The notes beneath the pieces were generated by a model that saw only the letters and a list, made by a program, of their open reading frames with translations, did no database searches and was not told the DNA's origin. The translations under genes and the position numbers were made by a program. 64,000 nt of DNA from Cliona cf. orientalis (lineage: Eukaryota > Porifera > Demospongiae > Clionaida > Clionaidae), in the NCBI GenBank assembly GCA_963930775.1, contig OZ005702.1, forward strand, positions 5,828,001 to 5,892,000. Reading direction: 5' to 3'. Below are positions 35,283 through 47,600 of the stretch, piece after piece. Each line of letters begins with the position of its first letter. The first letter of the stretch is position 1.

Positions 35283-36098
35283 TTAATGGCAAAACGGAAA
35301 TGATGTTTTACTGCGTATGATTACGCACGCACGCACGCGTACGTATTACGCGAGTACACGCAATAATCTCGTATACGTCCGCATATCTATCCGTGTACCG
35401 CGCCCTACCCAGGACAGAATGAATTTTTCTCGTTTTCGAAGGTTCGTTTCTCGAAGCGCCAATTCAAAGTTCCATTCAGCCAGAAAAGATCGAAAAATGG
35501 ACGAGCGAGTTGAAGTATCACGAAGAAAGTACTCAAGACGAAGAGTTGGTAGCTATAACCTAGCTAGTTTAGTAGCTAAAGTTTAGTATTTTCTTTGGTT
35601 GACAGTCTAGTTAACTACTACTAAGAAAATAGAACAGACTAAAGTGATAAATTATTTTCGATCTTCAAAGAGCGCTCATGGTGGCAGAGTGGTCCTGGAA
35701 GACTCGGGATTCAGCGGAATAACTGCTCTAGTACTTACCTACTTGTGGACCAAGTCCCCTAGCGCTGGTTTGATAGTTACTGATTTGCCCCCAATTCAAA
35801 GATGCCCTCAGCCATACGCAACCGAAATCTTTGTCATCTCTACATCGGTCATCTTGGCACGCTTAGTCTTGTTCTTGGTATCAAAGTGAAGCTTAGCTCT
35901 TCCTCTTTTCAATGGTACTTGAGATAGAACGATAGCTACCTCACACTAGAAGATACAGTTGTACATAGACATGCACTATTTTTGACCCCACATGCATGGC
36001 ATGCATATCATTAACCCCCATAGGCGCCATGCAAACCGCGCGTTGACATTAAAATGTATTGTACGTATATGGACTTCCGGTGGTCTTAGTGTAGACTG
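35283..36098. other. right part of the outer short-TIR element
   Basis: This is the sequence between the right TTAA of piggyBac and the right 20 bp terminus. Short open stretches (for example a basic peptide around 35420-35586) show no recognisable domain. An A-box-like TGGCAGAGTGG lies at about 35682 without a matching B box. Function is not evident. Confidence 0.4.
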
Positions 36099-38689
36099 TG
36101 ATTTCAAATCCAGAGAGGGGGAACAGATGAACAAATCCTTAATCGGCCTAAAATGCTGACTTTTGACTTTTTTATGAGCAACAATAAAGCCTCAGTGCTC
36201 GCTTATTTAGCTGGGGTTGAAAGGTTAGTTCGTCAAGCTCACCGAAATCTTTCCCAACAGCATCCTTCACGAGGCACAGGAGTGCGCAATTGATACCTGC
36301 CATATGTTTCTGTATATTTATGTTGGTGCATGTGACACGTTGGTGACATTAATTTTGATTATGCATGACATTGTCCAACCTCATATAAAAAATTACCAGC
36401 TTGGTGTATGTGACTTGCATGATAATAATAAGAAAGTTATTATTATGTTATAGTTTACATTATGAGTACTTCCGGATTTAGTGATGATTCCAGATATGTG
36501 ACCGTCCACGACAAAACCAACCATATTGCGCTGGATATCAATCTGAGATACAGGCCTATTTAGTTGCCCAAGGTGATAATTATCATTTTTCACTTTTTGG
36601 CATAGATCGATAGAGGAATCATTCCTCTACACAAAAATCTGCTTCGTAGCTTCTAGAACGCTATACTTACTGAGTTATGGCTCGAAGAAGTCGGCCGAGT
36701 AGCTAACATTTGACCGTCCATGATACGGAGCCGTTGCCATAGTTGCAGGTGGGCAAGCACGGCAGCTGCACAGAAAAAACTCTCCAGACACTTCTTTCTT
36801 CGATTTTGTGTACTAACGATCTATAGGCATGCTTATCTTTTCGTTCTTTTCCATCAAAACGCCGGCTGCTGCTTTCTTTCCAACGTTTTGGCCACCATCT
36901 GGCTCTTTGACTTAGTGGGGTGGCCACGTATTTTGCATAAACGGCGAGTATACGGACTTCCGCGTGCAACGTACGTAGCAATGTTTCATTGAGCTTGCTG
37001 AACATTTTTATTACGGGCGATCCGGGTACATTTTGGCTCATATCTCCATGACTACATGGGCTGGAGACTTCAAATTTGCAAGATCAATAGTTCAAAGGTT
37101 GTATTTGGTAATGGTGGCCTTAACTAAAAATCGGTTGTCAGCGTAATATGTCATGGAAGGTCAATTATTATTATATCCCAGGTTGGCCACATCGGTACCT
37201 TGTCCTTCCTGTGGCCTGTCATCATAAGTAATAGATATACATGTATAATATGTAGCATGTGGTGGATATCACTATGTATACGACATTGCACTTGTCTCCG
37301 TTTGAGATGAATCTTCCAGATTATAGTCATCAATATCAGACACCACCGCAAGGAAAATTCAAGCAAAGAATGGCATCCCTCCTTCAATTTTCGCTTATAA
37401 CCCCCGCATCTTATTTTACTGTATTTTGCATTAATAATATTATGAACCCTTGACCATCTCCCCAGTAGCTGCACAGTGTAATGGTGCATGTGGTAAAAGG
37501 TCGTCAATAGAATGCGTACACATCGATCGATGCTGGCCCCAGAAATCATGGAGATGGCGTCTAAGATCGACTCTCAACCTTGATAGCGACAAGTTTCGAT
37601 GCTTCAATCACAGAGACGAACTCGATAGCACAGTATTCCTTCCGAACTTCAGGTTGGTCGCGCTGCTGCAGTCTCGCACGGGCCAGGCCCTCGTGACAAT
37701 GATGCGTGCTATATATAGCGCAAGGCTATCCACCGCATTACGTAAGCCAAGAAGACACGTGAAGTTCAACCAACAGTGCTTCTCAGAGAAAGAAGCGCTC
37801 AGCTTGTAATCTATTCGCTGGATACACGCGTAAGATACTCTACATATTTACTGACCTTCAAGTCCCAGAAAGGCTCCAGCGAGGCCCTGGATTTTTTCAT
37901 GATTACCTCATAGGTTGCATCATAATTTCATCATAATTTCATCATAGATTACACCACAATTACCTCATAACCACAGAAAAGTAAATTGCTACTGGGGAGA
38001 TAATAATTATATTGTACACTAACTTAAATTGCTTCTTAAATAGGTTTTCAAGGAGATTAGTAGATGTATAGAGCTCGTATCTTGCTGGATGCTATAGTTG
38101 ATAATATGTTGATTATCTTGCTAGAACCTTAATTTCGAGGTATAATAATTATTATTAGTAAACACGTCACAGGGTTCTCCCCAAGGCGTAACAGATGAGC
38201 TAGAATTTGTGATCACATCTACTAACATGTACCATTTTGGTCTTATTGAAGAAAGATGGAGGCATTGGGGGGGGGGGGGGGGGGGGAGACAGGATGGAGG
38301 TGATGGCTGCCCTGCCCCATAGCTAGGGACATGGCTAGCGAGAACACCGAAACAGTAGGCCACAAAATTAATTGAATTGTCACTATGGCCGGGGGGGAGG
38401 GGGGGGGGACTTGATTATTAAATATGTACTTCATGTATAGAGGATGAAGTGGGAGGATATAACACAACATAATATTATCGTCTTATCACATTTTCAAGAT
38501 ATATATATACACGCTACTTGTGGCCAAGTGCATGCATACCAATTGTAAATTGCACAAGTGCAATCAGTGATTACCCTCCTCCTAATTAAGAGATATGAGG
38601 CTAGAAAGCATAATTATTGTTTGAGTACATGTATATATAATTATTATTTGGTGTGATATACACTTCCTTTTGGAACATTTTGGTTGTAG
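36099..38689 (+). other. right part of the NLR copy 3 intron
   Basis: There is no convincing gene. TGACCGTCCATGA near 36711 and a near-complement TCATGGAAGGTCA near 37150 may mark another small inverted-repeat element. Poly-G runs lie at about 38267-38287 and 38391-38410. Repeated ATAATTTCATCAT units lie near 37920-37950. The last bases are the acceptor TTTTGGTTGTAG for the large NLR exon, nearly identical to the copy 2 acceptor. Confidence 0.5.
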
Positions 38690-41600
38690 GTCAACTAGAC
38701 CAAGTTGAGGACAGCGGCAATCATGAATCAGTGGATGTAGCCAGCAAAATTGAAAATTTAGTAGATCGGTTTGATAGTCTCCGAACCAGGATTAGACTTG
38801 AACTTGAAGCTAAACCTGACATGACTGTGCCAACATTATTAGATAAATTAACAGGTCTACCACCATTGTTAAAGAAAGAATATTATGACTCATCCATAAA
38901 AAAGGAGATTCCAAGAATGTGTAGAGAAACACAAATTAATAAATTATTTATTATTCACCTCAATCCTCTCACATCGTTTATAGACTATGGATTGATTGAA
39001 TATGTTATAAAGAAGTTTGGTAGTGATGCCTTAAAGCGAGATATGCGGTCATACTGTAGTGAAATAAAAATGTTTATGAAAGAAACAACAATTAAACAGT
39101 TAATAGATCATTTGCCAGGTCAAGCTGAAGTTCCACCAAAGTTTTCTCTGATAGAGGCCAAAATTGGCGAGAATGCTGGTGAATACACTTTAGAACAACT
39201 CAATACGATCAGAAAAAGATATTGCAGTGAATTAAGGCTGTCTGAGATTGTCTTTCATCTGGTGGCTATAGTGGAATCAAACTCCTTCATTGTTAGGTGG
39301 CTAGTACCATCAGCCCTAGTGTCTGATATTATAGTGAAAGCTGACAGATATGTTGGCCAAAGCTTCTATCAGGAGTACAAAATCACCTCCCTTACCCTGG
39401 ATGGAATGTGGCTGTTCTTGAGTGCAGCTGAGATTGATGCATTGTGGTCACGGCTGCATGTGAGCGACACAAACTTTAAAGTTCAGTTCCATGCTATGTA
39501 CAACCAAATTGTGTATGAACTAGAAATGGCACAGGTAACAGGGCTCCAATTGTCATCATATATAAAGAGATCGCTGAAGTGTCACCAAAGTACAAGTAAC
39601 TGGCTAAGTCATGAGCTTTTGAATGATAAGCTTCCTGTATCTGTTATAGACTTCAGAGTCCTTGCTGCTGCAATTGAAGGGTTTGGTAGTCATTGTTTAA
39701 AAAGTGTGATGAGTTCATACAGCAAGTACATGTCAACCTTTTTGAAGATATTCACTGCACAGCAGTTAATAAACTTGTCAGTTGTTCAACTTCAGCCTTT
39801 TGAATATTCCATTGTCAAGTGTAGAATCAAGAAAAAGCCTTCACAGTACAAACTAGGAAAAGTTTTCAGTTTTCGAACCAGATTCTCTACAGTTGCTGAC
39901 TTCAGTGAATTCTGTTTTGTTATGGATGAAGTTTCCACAGAAATGAGTGGCTCATTCACTGTTAGCTGGCTTGTATCACCAGCCTTTGTTCCTAACATAA
40001 TGAAATCTAGTAGGAATGTTGGCCAAAGCTTCTGCCAGGAGTACAAAATAACCTCCCTTACCCTGGATGGAATGTGGCTGTTCTTGAGTGAGTCTGAGAT
40101 TGATGTGATGTGGTCAAAGATGCATGTGGGTGACACAGAATTTAATGATCAATTCCATATCATGCACAAGCAAATATTGTGTGAGGTAGATAGAATAGGA
40201 AGATCAGCAGCCACTGATAAGTTGTCATCATATTTGATAGACCAGCAGTCAACCCTTCAACGGGATGTATGTATCAACATAAGCAAGGCCTTTTTAAATT
40301 CCAATTTTCCTATATCTTTGATTGACTTCAGAATGCTTACAATTGTAATAGAACTGTTTGGTAGTGATTGCTTGAAGAGGGTAATGGAATCATATTGCCG
40401 CTTTATGTCTACCTTTGTAAAGCAGTCAACTATAGAACAGCTTATAGACTTGCTGCCCATCCAATCTGATTCAAGATCTTCTGAAGATTTCCTTGATATT
40501 TACTTGCCACCCATCCAATCAAGAGTTCCTGAACACTTCCTTGATATAGACATGTCACCCATCCAATCAAGAGTTCCCGAAGGTTTCCTTACAGTTACGT
40601 GTAAAATTAAAGGTGAGCCTTCAAAATATGGATTAGAAAAGCTTCTCAAATTTCAGACTAGATTCTGCTCCATGGTGAATATTGACAAAGTATGTTTCGT
40701 TATGGGTGAAATACGCAAGAAAATGAGTGATTCATTCACTGTTAGCTGGCATATGCCATCAGCTGGTTTATTTGTTGTTAAGTGGCATATACCATCCAGT
40801 ATAGCATTGGATATATTGAAATCTACTAATCAACTAGATCTCAAGCAGACTGAGCTCTTTCAAGAAATGAGCATACCCTCACTACAGCTTGGTGGTATGT
40901 GGTTGTATAATTATCAACTAATACCAATTGGTATTCAACTAAGGAAACGATACCAGCAATCCCAGGGCTCACCATCTCCAGTTGAATGGATTCCTTCACC
41001 AACAAAGAAAATATTTCGACTAGCTATGATCCAGAGAGAGAGAGTGCAACGAGGTCATACTGAAGACATGTTTGTACAAATGACCATCAGAGGTAGGATA
41101 GATGATATTCTTTATGCTAAATCTCCAGTGGAACTTGAGTACGTCTTCAGAAATACACTACATGGAGGTGAGATTATTTTGATTGAAGGAGCCCCAGGGT
41201 CTGGCAAGACCACTCTAACAGTCCACATCTGTCAGAGATGGGGCAAAGGAGAGTTATTTCAACAATTCACTGTTGTGATCCTTGTCCAGTTACGAGACCC
41301 AGCAGTGCAAAGAGCACAGACCATAGCTGACCTGCTTCCTGTTGAAAATGCTGAGGAGATAGCTGCTGAAATTATAGCTACTAATGGACGTGGTGTCTTA
41401 TGGGTCCTTGACGGGTGGGATGAGCTCCCACCTCACCTACAGCAAGACTCCATATTCTGTCAACTTATCAAAAAAATGCTTAGTGAATGTTCAGTGATAG
41501 TCACCTCTCGTCCAATTTCATCAGGTGACCTACACCCAGTGGTCTCTTCACGAATTGAGGTGTTGGGATTCACTCCAGAGGAGCAGAGGCAGTACTTCAC

Positions 41601-44600
41601 TGAGTGTCTCAAGGGAGACACCAAAGATTTAGAAGCACTACTTGAGAAGATCCAAGAGAACCCTGTGGTACAAAGCATCTGCTACCTTCCACTCAATGCT
41701 GCCTTCATAGTACACACTTTCAAATACAGGGATCAATCACTACCCAACACTGAGTATGAGATCTACTTATCAGTCATTCTCAGCTGCATTCAACACCATT
41801 ATGACAGGGAGGGCAGAAGTCATGACATACCTGGAAAGCTAGCATCTTTAGATGATCTTTCCAAGAGTAAAGTAGTGAGAAAACCTTTTCAGTGTCTCTG
41901 TGAGCTTGCCTATCGTGGTGTGATGAAGAACAAAGTGACCTTCTCTTCCAGTGACTTGCCTCAAAGATCCAATACACTCTGTCTTCTTCAAGCAATAGAG
42001 AGCTTTCTCCAAAGTGGAAAGTCAGTGTTCTATAGCTTTCTTCACCTGTCAATCCAAGAAGTTTTATCAGCATACTACATAACCACAAAATTGTCAGATA
42101 GTGAGCAGGTGTCTCAATTCCAGCAGTTGTTGAACCAGCCTCGTTTTGCTGCTGTGTTTCAGTTTTATGCTGCCATCACCAAGTTGAAGAGTCCAGGGAT
42201 ACGCCAAATTATTGATAGAATAGTACAAGCCAAGTCAATTCCTCTCTTACTGTCTCTTCTTCGCTGCTTACACGAGGCTCAGGATCCTGCCCTCTGCCTT
42301 TATGTAGCTGAGAGACTAGAGTATAGGCTAGATCTTAGTGGGACTTCACTCAGTTCACTGGACTGTCTATCTGTTGGTTTTTTTCTCTCCTCGGTTGCTA
42401 GTAAGCATATTATTACTCTTTATCTTGCCCAATGCCAAATTGGTGATCTTGGTGTGAAGTATCTGACAAAGAATGTGTCAACGAGCGATTATACAAACCT
42501 AATTATTATTAACTTAAAAGGCAATGACGTTCACGATGAAGGAGCTTCACATGTTGCTAGAATACTTTACTTTATTGAACACTTACATCTAGATGTATCA
42601 GAAAATCCAATAGGAGATGCTGGGGCTTCCTTAATATTGGATGCTGTAAGAACAACCACTGTATTAAAAACTTTAACCCTGATGGGATATTCGGTCTTTT
42701 CAAGAAAGGTTGAAGATAATTTATTTGCATTTGGTCGAAATAATTCCCTAAAGAAATTTGACGTGTTTTGGAACAATCCAGCAGACAAACAAACAATATA
42801 TCCATCTCTCCAACTAATAGCTAGTGTTGATAAACATGCAAAAATGTATGCGTTCACAAACCTAGACATAGTTACAAAACATGCAACAAAATTTTCAATG
42901 AATCTTGCTTCTTGTCTTTCTGCTTCAGAGGAATTAAATTCCTTCATCATTAATTGGCATATACCATCAGTCCCTATTTCCTATTTGATAGAATCAGCCA
43001 ATCAAATTGGAAGAGGCTACTTTGAAATGAAACACATACATTCACTATCTGTCGGTAATCGATGGCTATACAATCCAAAACTAAGTGCATTTAGTTCTAC
43101 ACTAAAGGAGAAATATCAGCAGTCCCAGGGCTTACTGTCTCCAGTTGAATGGATTCCTTCACCAACAAAGAATATATTCCGACTAGCTATGATCCAGAGA
43201 GAGAGAGTGCAACGAGGTCATATTAGAGACAGATTAGTACGATTGACCATCAGTGGTAGGGTAGATGATATTCTTCATGCTAAATCTCCAGTGAAAATTG
43301 AAGATATCTTCAGTAACACACTAGTTGGAGGTGAGAACATTTTGATTGAAGGAGCCCCAGGGTCTGGCAAGAGCACTCTAACAGTCCACATCTGCCAGAG
43401 ATGGGGCAAAGGAGAGTTATTTCAACAGTTCACAGTTGTAATCCTTGTCCAGTTACGAGACCCAGCAGTGCAAAGAGCACAGACCATAGCCGATGTGCTT
43501 CCTGTTGAAAATGCTGAGGAGATAGCTGCTGAACTGATGGCTACTAATGGGCGTGGTGTCCTGTGGGTCCTTGACGGGTGGGATGAGCTCCCACCTCACC
43601 TACGGCAACAATCCATATTCTGTCAACTTATCAAGAGAATGCTAGGTGAATGTTCAGTGATAGTCACCTCCCGTCCAATTTCATCAGGTGACCTACACCC
43701 AGTGGTCTCTTCACGAATTGAGGTGTTGGGGTTCACCCCAGAGGAGCAGAGGCAGTACTTCACTGAGCGTCTCAAGGGAGACATCAAAGCTTTATTAGCC
43801 CTACTTGAGAAGATCCAAGAGAACCCTGTGGTACAAAGCATCTGCTACCTTCCACTCAATGCTGCTTTCATAGTACACACTTTCAAATACAGGGATCAAT
43901 CACTACCCAACACTGAGTATGAGATCTACTTATCAGTCATTCTCAGCTACATACAACGCCATTATGACAGGGAGGGCAGAGGTCATGACCTACCTAGAGA
44001 GCTAGCATCTTTAGATGATCTTTCCAGGAGTGAAGCAGTGAGAGAGCCTTTTCAGTGTCTCTGTGAGCTTGCCTATCGTGGTATGATAAAGAACAAAGTG
44101 ACCTTCTCTTCCAGTGACTTGCCTCAAGGATCCAACACACTCAGTCTTTTTCAAGCAATAGAGAGCTTTCTCCAAAGTGGAAAGTCAGTGTTCTATAACT
44201 TTCTTCACCTGTCAATCCAAGAGGTTTTATCAGCCTATTACATAACCACGAAGTTGTCAGATAGTGAGCAGGTGTCTCAGTTCCAGCTGTTGTTCAACCA
44301 GCCTCATTTTGCTGCTGTGTTTCAGTTTTATGCTGCCATCACCAAGTTGAAGAGTCCAGGGATACGCCAAGTTATTGATAGAATAGTAGAAGCCAAGTCC
44401 AAGCCTCTCTTAGTGTCTCTTCTTCGCTGCTTACACGAGGCTCAGGATCCTGCCCTCTGCCTTTATGTAGCTGAGAGACTAGGGTATAGGCTAGATCTTA
44501 GTGAGACCTCACTCAGTCCACTGGACTGTCTCTCTGTTAGTTATTTCTTCTCCTCTCTTGCTGGTAAGGAAATCAGTTTTAATCTTGCCCAGTGCCAAAT

Positions 44601-47600
44601 TGGTGATCTTGGTGTGAAGTGGCTGACAAAATATCTGTCAATGAGAAATTATACTGACCTTGTAACTATTAACCTTAAAGATAATGACATTCATTATGAA
44701 GGTGCTTCTTATGTTGCTAAGCTATTTTACGTCATTGAAAGTTTACATCTAGATGTATCAGAAAATCCATTAAGAGATACTGGAGCTTCTTTTATATTGG
44801 AAGCCTTAAGAATGACCACTACACTAAAGTCTTTAACTCTGGTGGAGTATGCAGTCTTTTCAACAAGGACTGAAGATATTCTGATTGCACTTGGTCAAAA
44901 TAATTCCCTCAAGAAATTTGACGTAATTTGGAACAATCCAGCAGACAAACAAACAACACATCCATCTCTCCAACTAATAGCTAGTGTTGATAAACATGCA
45001 AAAACATATGCGTTCACAAACCTAGACATAGTTACAAAAGAAGCAACAAAATTTTCAATGAATCTTGCTTCTTGTCTTTCTGCTTCAGAGGAATTAAATT
45101 CCTTCATCATTACTTGGCATATACCATCAGTCCCTATTTCCTATTTGATAGAATCAGCCAATCAAATTGGAAGAGGCTACTTTGAAATGAAACACATACA
45201 TTCACTATCTGTCGGTAATCGATGGCTCTACAATCCAAAACTAAGTGCATTTGGTTCTACACTAAAGGAGAAATATCAGCAGTCCCAGGGCTCACCATCT
45301 CCAGTTGAATGGATTCCTTCACCAACAAAGAAAATATTCCGACTAGCTATGATCCAGAGAGAGAGAGTGCAACGAGGTGTAATTGATGACAGATTTGTAC
45401 AAATGACCATCAGTGGTAGGGTAGATGATATTCTTCATGCTAAATCTCCAGTGGAACTTGAACACATCTTCAGAAGCACACTACATGGAGGTGAGATAAT
45501 TTTGATTGAAGGAGCCCCAGGGTCTGGTAAGAGCACTCTAACAGTCCACATCTGTCGGAGATGGGGCAAAGGAGAGTTATTTCAACAATTCACTATTGTG
45601 ATCCTTGTCCAGTTACGAGACCCAGCAGTGCAGAGAGCATTGACCATAGCTGACCTGCTTCCCGTTGAAAATGCTGAGGAAATAGCCACTGAACTAATAG
45701 CTACTAATGGACGTGGTATCTTGTGGGTCCTTGATGGATGGGATGAGCTCCCATCTCACCTACAGCAAGACTCCATATTCCGTAAACTTTTACCACCAAA
45801 GCGTAGTAACCAAAATCTAGCAGAAATTGAAAAAGATGCTGTGTCTCGAACACAGTTTTATAAGAATAGGTTGCTGTATGAGACATCAATTATAGTCACC
45901 TCTCGTCCAATTTCATCAGGTGACCTACACCCAGTGATCTCTTTACGAATTGAGGTGTTGGGGTTCACCCCAGAGGAGCAGAGGCAGTACTTCACTGAGT
46001 GTTTCAAAGAAGACACCAAAGCTTTAGAAGCCCTACTTGAGAAGATCCAAGAGAACCCTTTGGTACAAAGCATCTGCTACCTTCCACTCAATGCTGCCTT
46101 CATAGTACACACTTTCAAATACAGGGATCAATCACTACCCAACACTGAGTATGAGATCTACTTATCAGTCATTCTCAGCTGCATTCAACGCCATTATGAC
46201 AGGGAGGGCAGAGTTCATGACCTACCTAGAAAGCTAGCATCTTTAGATGATGTTTTCAGGAGTAAAGGAGTGAGAGAACCTTTTCAGTGTCTCTGTGAGC
46301 TTGCCTATCGTGGTGTGATGGAGAACAAAGTGACCTTCTCTTCCAGTGACTTGCCTCAAGGATCCAACACACTCAGTCTTCTTCAAGCAATAGAGAGCTT
46401 TCTCCAAAGTGGAAAGTCAGTGTTCTATAATTTTCTTCACCTATCAATTCAAGAGGTCTTGTCAGCCTATTACATAACCACAAAGTTGTCAAACAGTGAG
46501 CAGGTGTCTCAGTTCCAGCAGTTGTTCAACCAGCCTCGTTTTGCCGCTGTGTTTCAGTTTTATGCTGCCATCACCAAATTGAAGAATCCAGGGATACGCC
46601 AAGTTATTGCTAGAATAGTAGGAGCTAAGTCCAAACCTCTTTTAGTGTCTCTTCTTCGCTGCTTACACGAGGCTCAGGATCCTGCCCTCTGCCTTTATGT
46701 AGCTGAAAGACTAGAGTATAGGCTAGATCTTAATGAGACTTCACTCAGTCCACTGGACTGTTTCTCTGTCAGTTTTTTCCTCTCCACACTTAGTTGCAAG
46801 GAAATCAGTTTTAACCTTTCCCAATGCCAAATTGGTGATCTTGGTGCAAAGTGTCTTACAAAGTATCTATCAATGAGCAGTCATACTGACCTTGTAACTA
46901 TTAACCTTAAAGGTAGTGACATTCATGATGAAGGTGCTGCATATATTGCTAAACTTCTACACTTCACTGAATGTCTACATTTAGATATATCAGAAAATCC
47001 AATAGGAGATACTGGAGCTTCCTTTATATTGAAAGCTTTAAGAACAACAACTACACTAAAGTCTTTAACTCTGGTGGGGTATGCGATCTTTACAAGATGG
47101 ATTGAAGATATTCTGATTGCACTTGGTCAAAATAATTCCTTGCAGAATTTTGACGTATTTTGGAACAATCCAGAGAGTAAGGAAATAACACACCTGTCTC
47201 TTGATGTAATGGTTAGTATAGATAAACATGCAAAAATGTATGCATTCCAATATCTAGACAGAGTTATGAAAAAAATAACGAAACTTTCACTGAATCTTGC
47301 TTCTTGTCTTTCTGCTTCAGAGGAATTAGATTCCTTCATAATTACTTGGCGTATACCATCAGTCCCTATTTTCTACTTGATAGAATCTGCCAAACAAATT
47401 GAAAGAGGCTACTTTGAAATGAAATACATACATTCACTATCTGTTGGTAATCGATGGCTATACAATGCAAAACTAAGTGCATTTGGTTCTACACTAAAGC
47501 AACGATATGAGCAGTCCCAGGGCTCACCATCTCCAGTTGAATGGATCCCTTCTCCAACAAAGAAAATATTTCGACTAGCTATGATCCAGAGAGAGAGAGT

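Larger units (their letters stand above)
25997..36098. mobile_element. outer short-TIR element split by piggyBac
   Basis: Perfect 20 bp inverted repeats CAGTCTACACTAAGACCACC occur at 25997-26016 and, reverse-complemented, at 36079-36098, just outside the piggyBac ends. The flanking trinucleotide TGA is present on both sides (25994-25996 and 36099-36101) and may be a 3 bp target duplication. Without the inserted piggyBac and its one TTAA copy the element would be about 840 bp. A CACTA or Harbinger relative is possible by duplication length, but I see no transposase. Confidence 0.55.

Noticed and set aside
37450-37809. A 119-codon plus-strand ORF in the NLR copy 3 intron.
   Set aside because: No recognisable domain, repeat-like surroundings and no conserved counterpart in copy 2.
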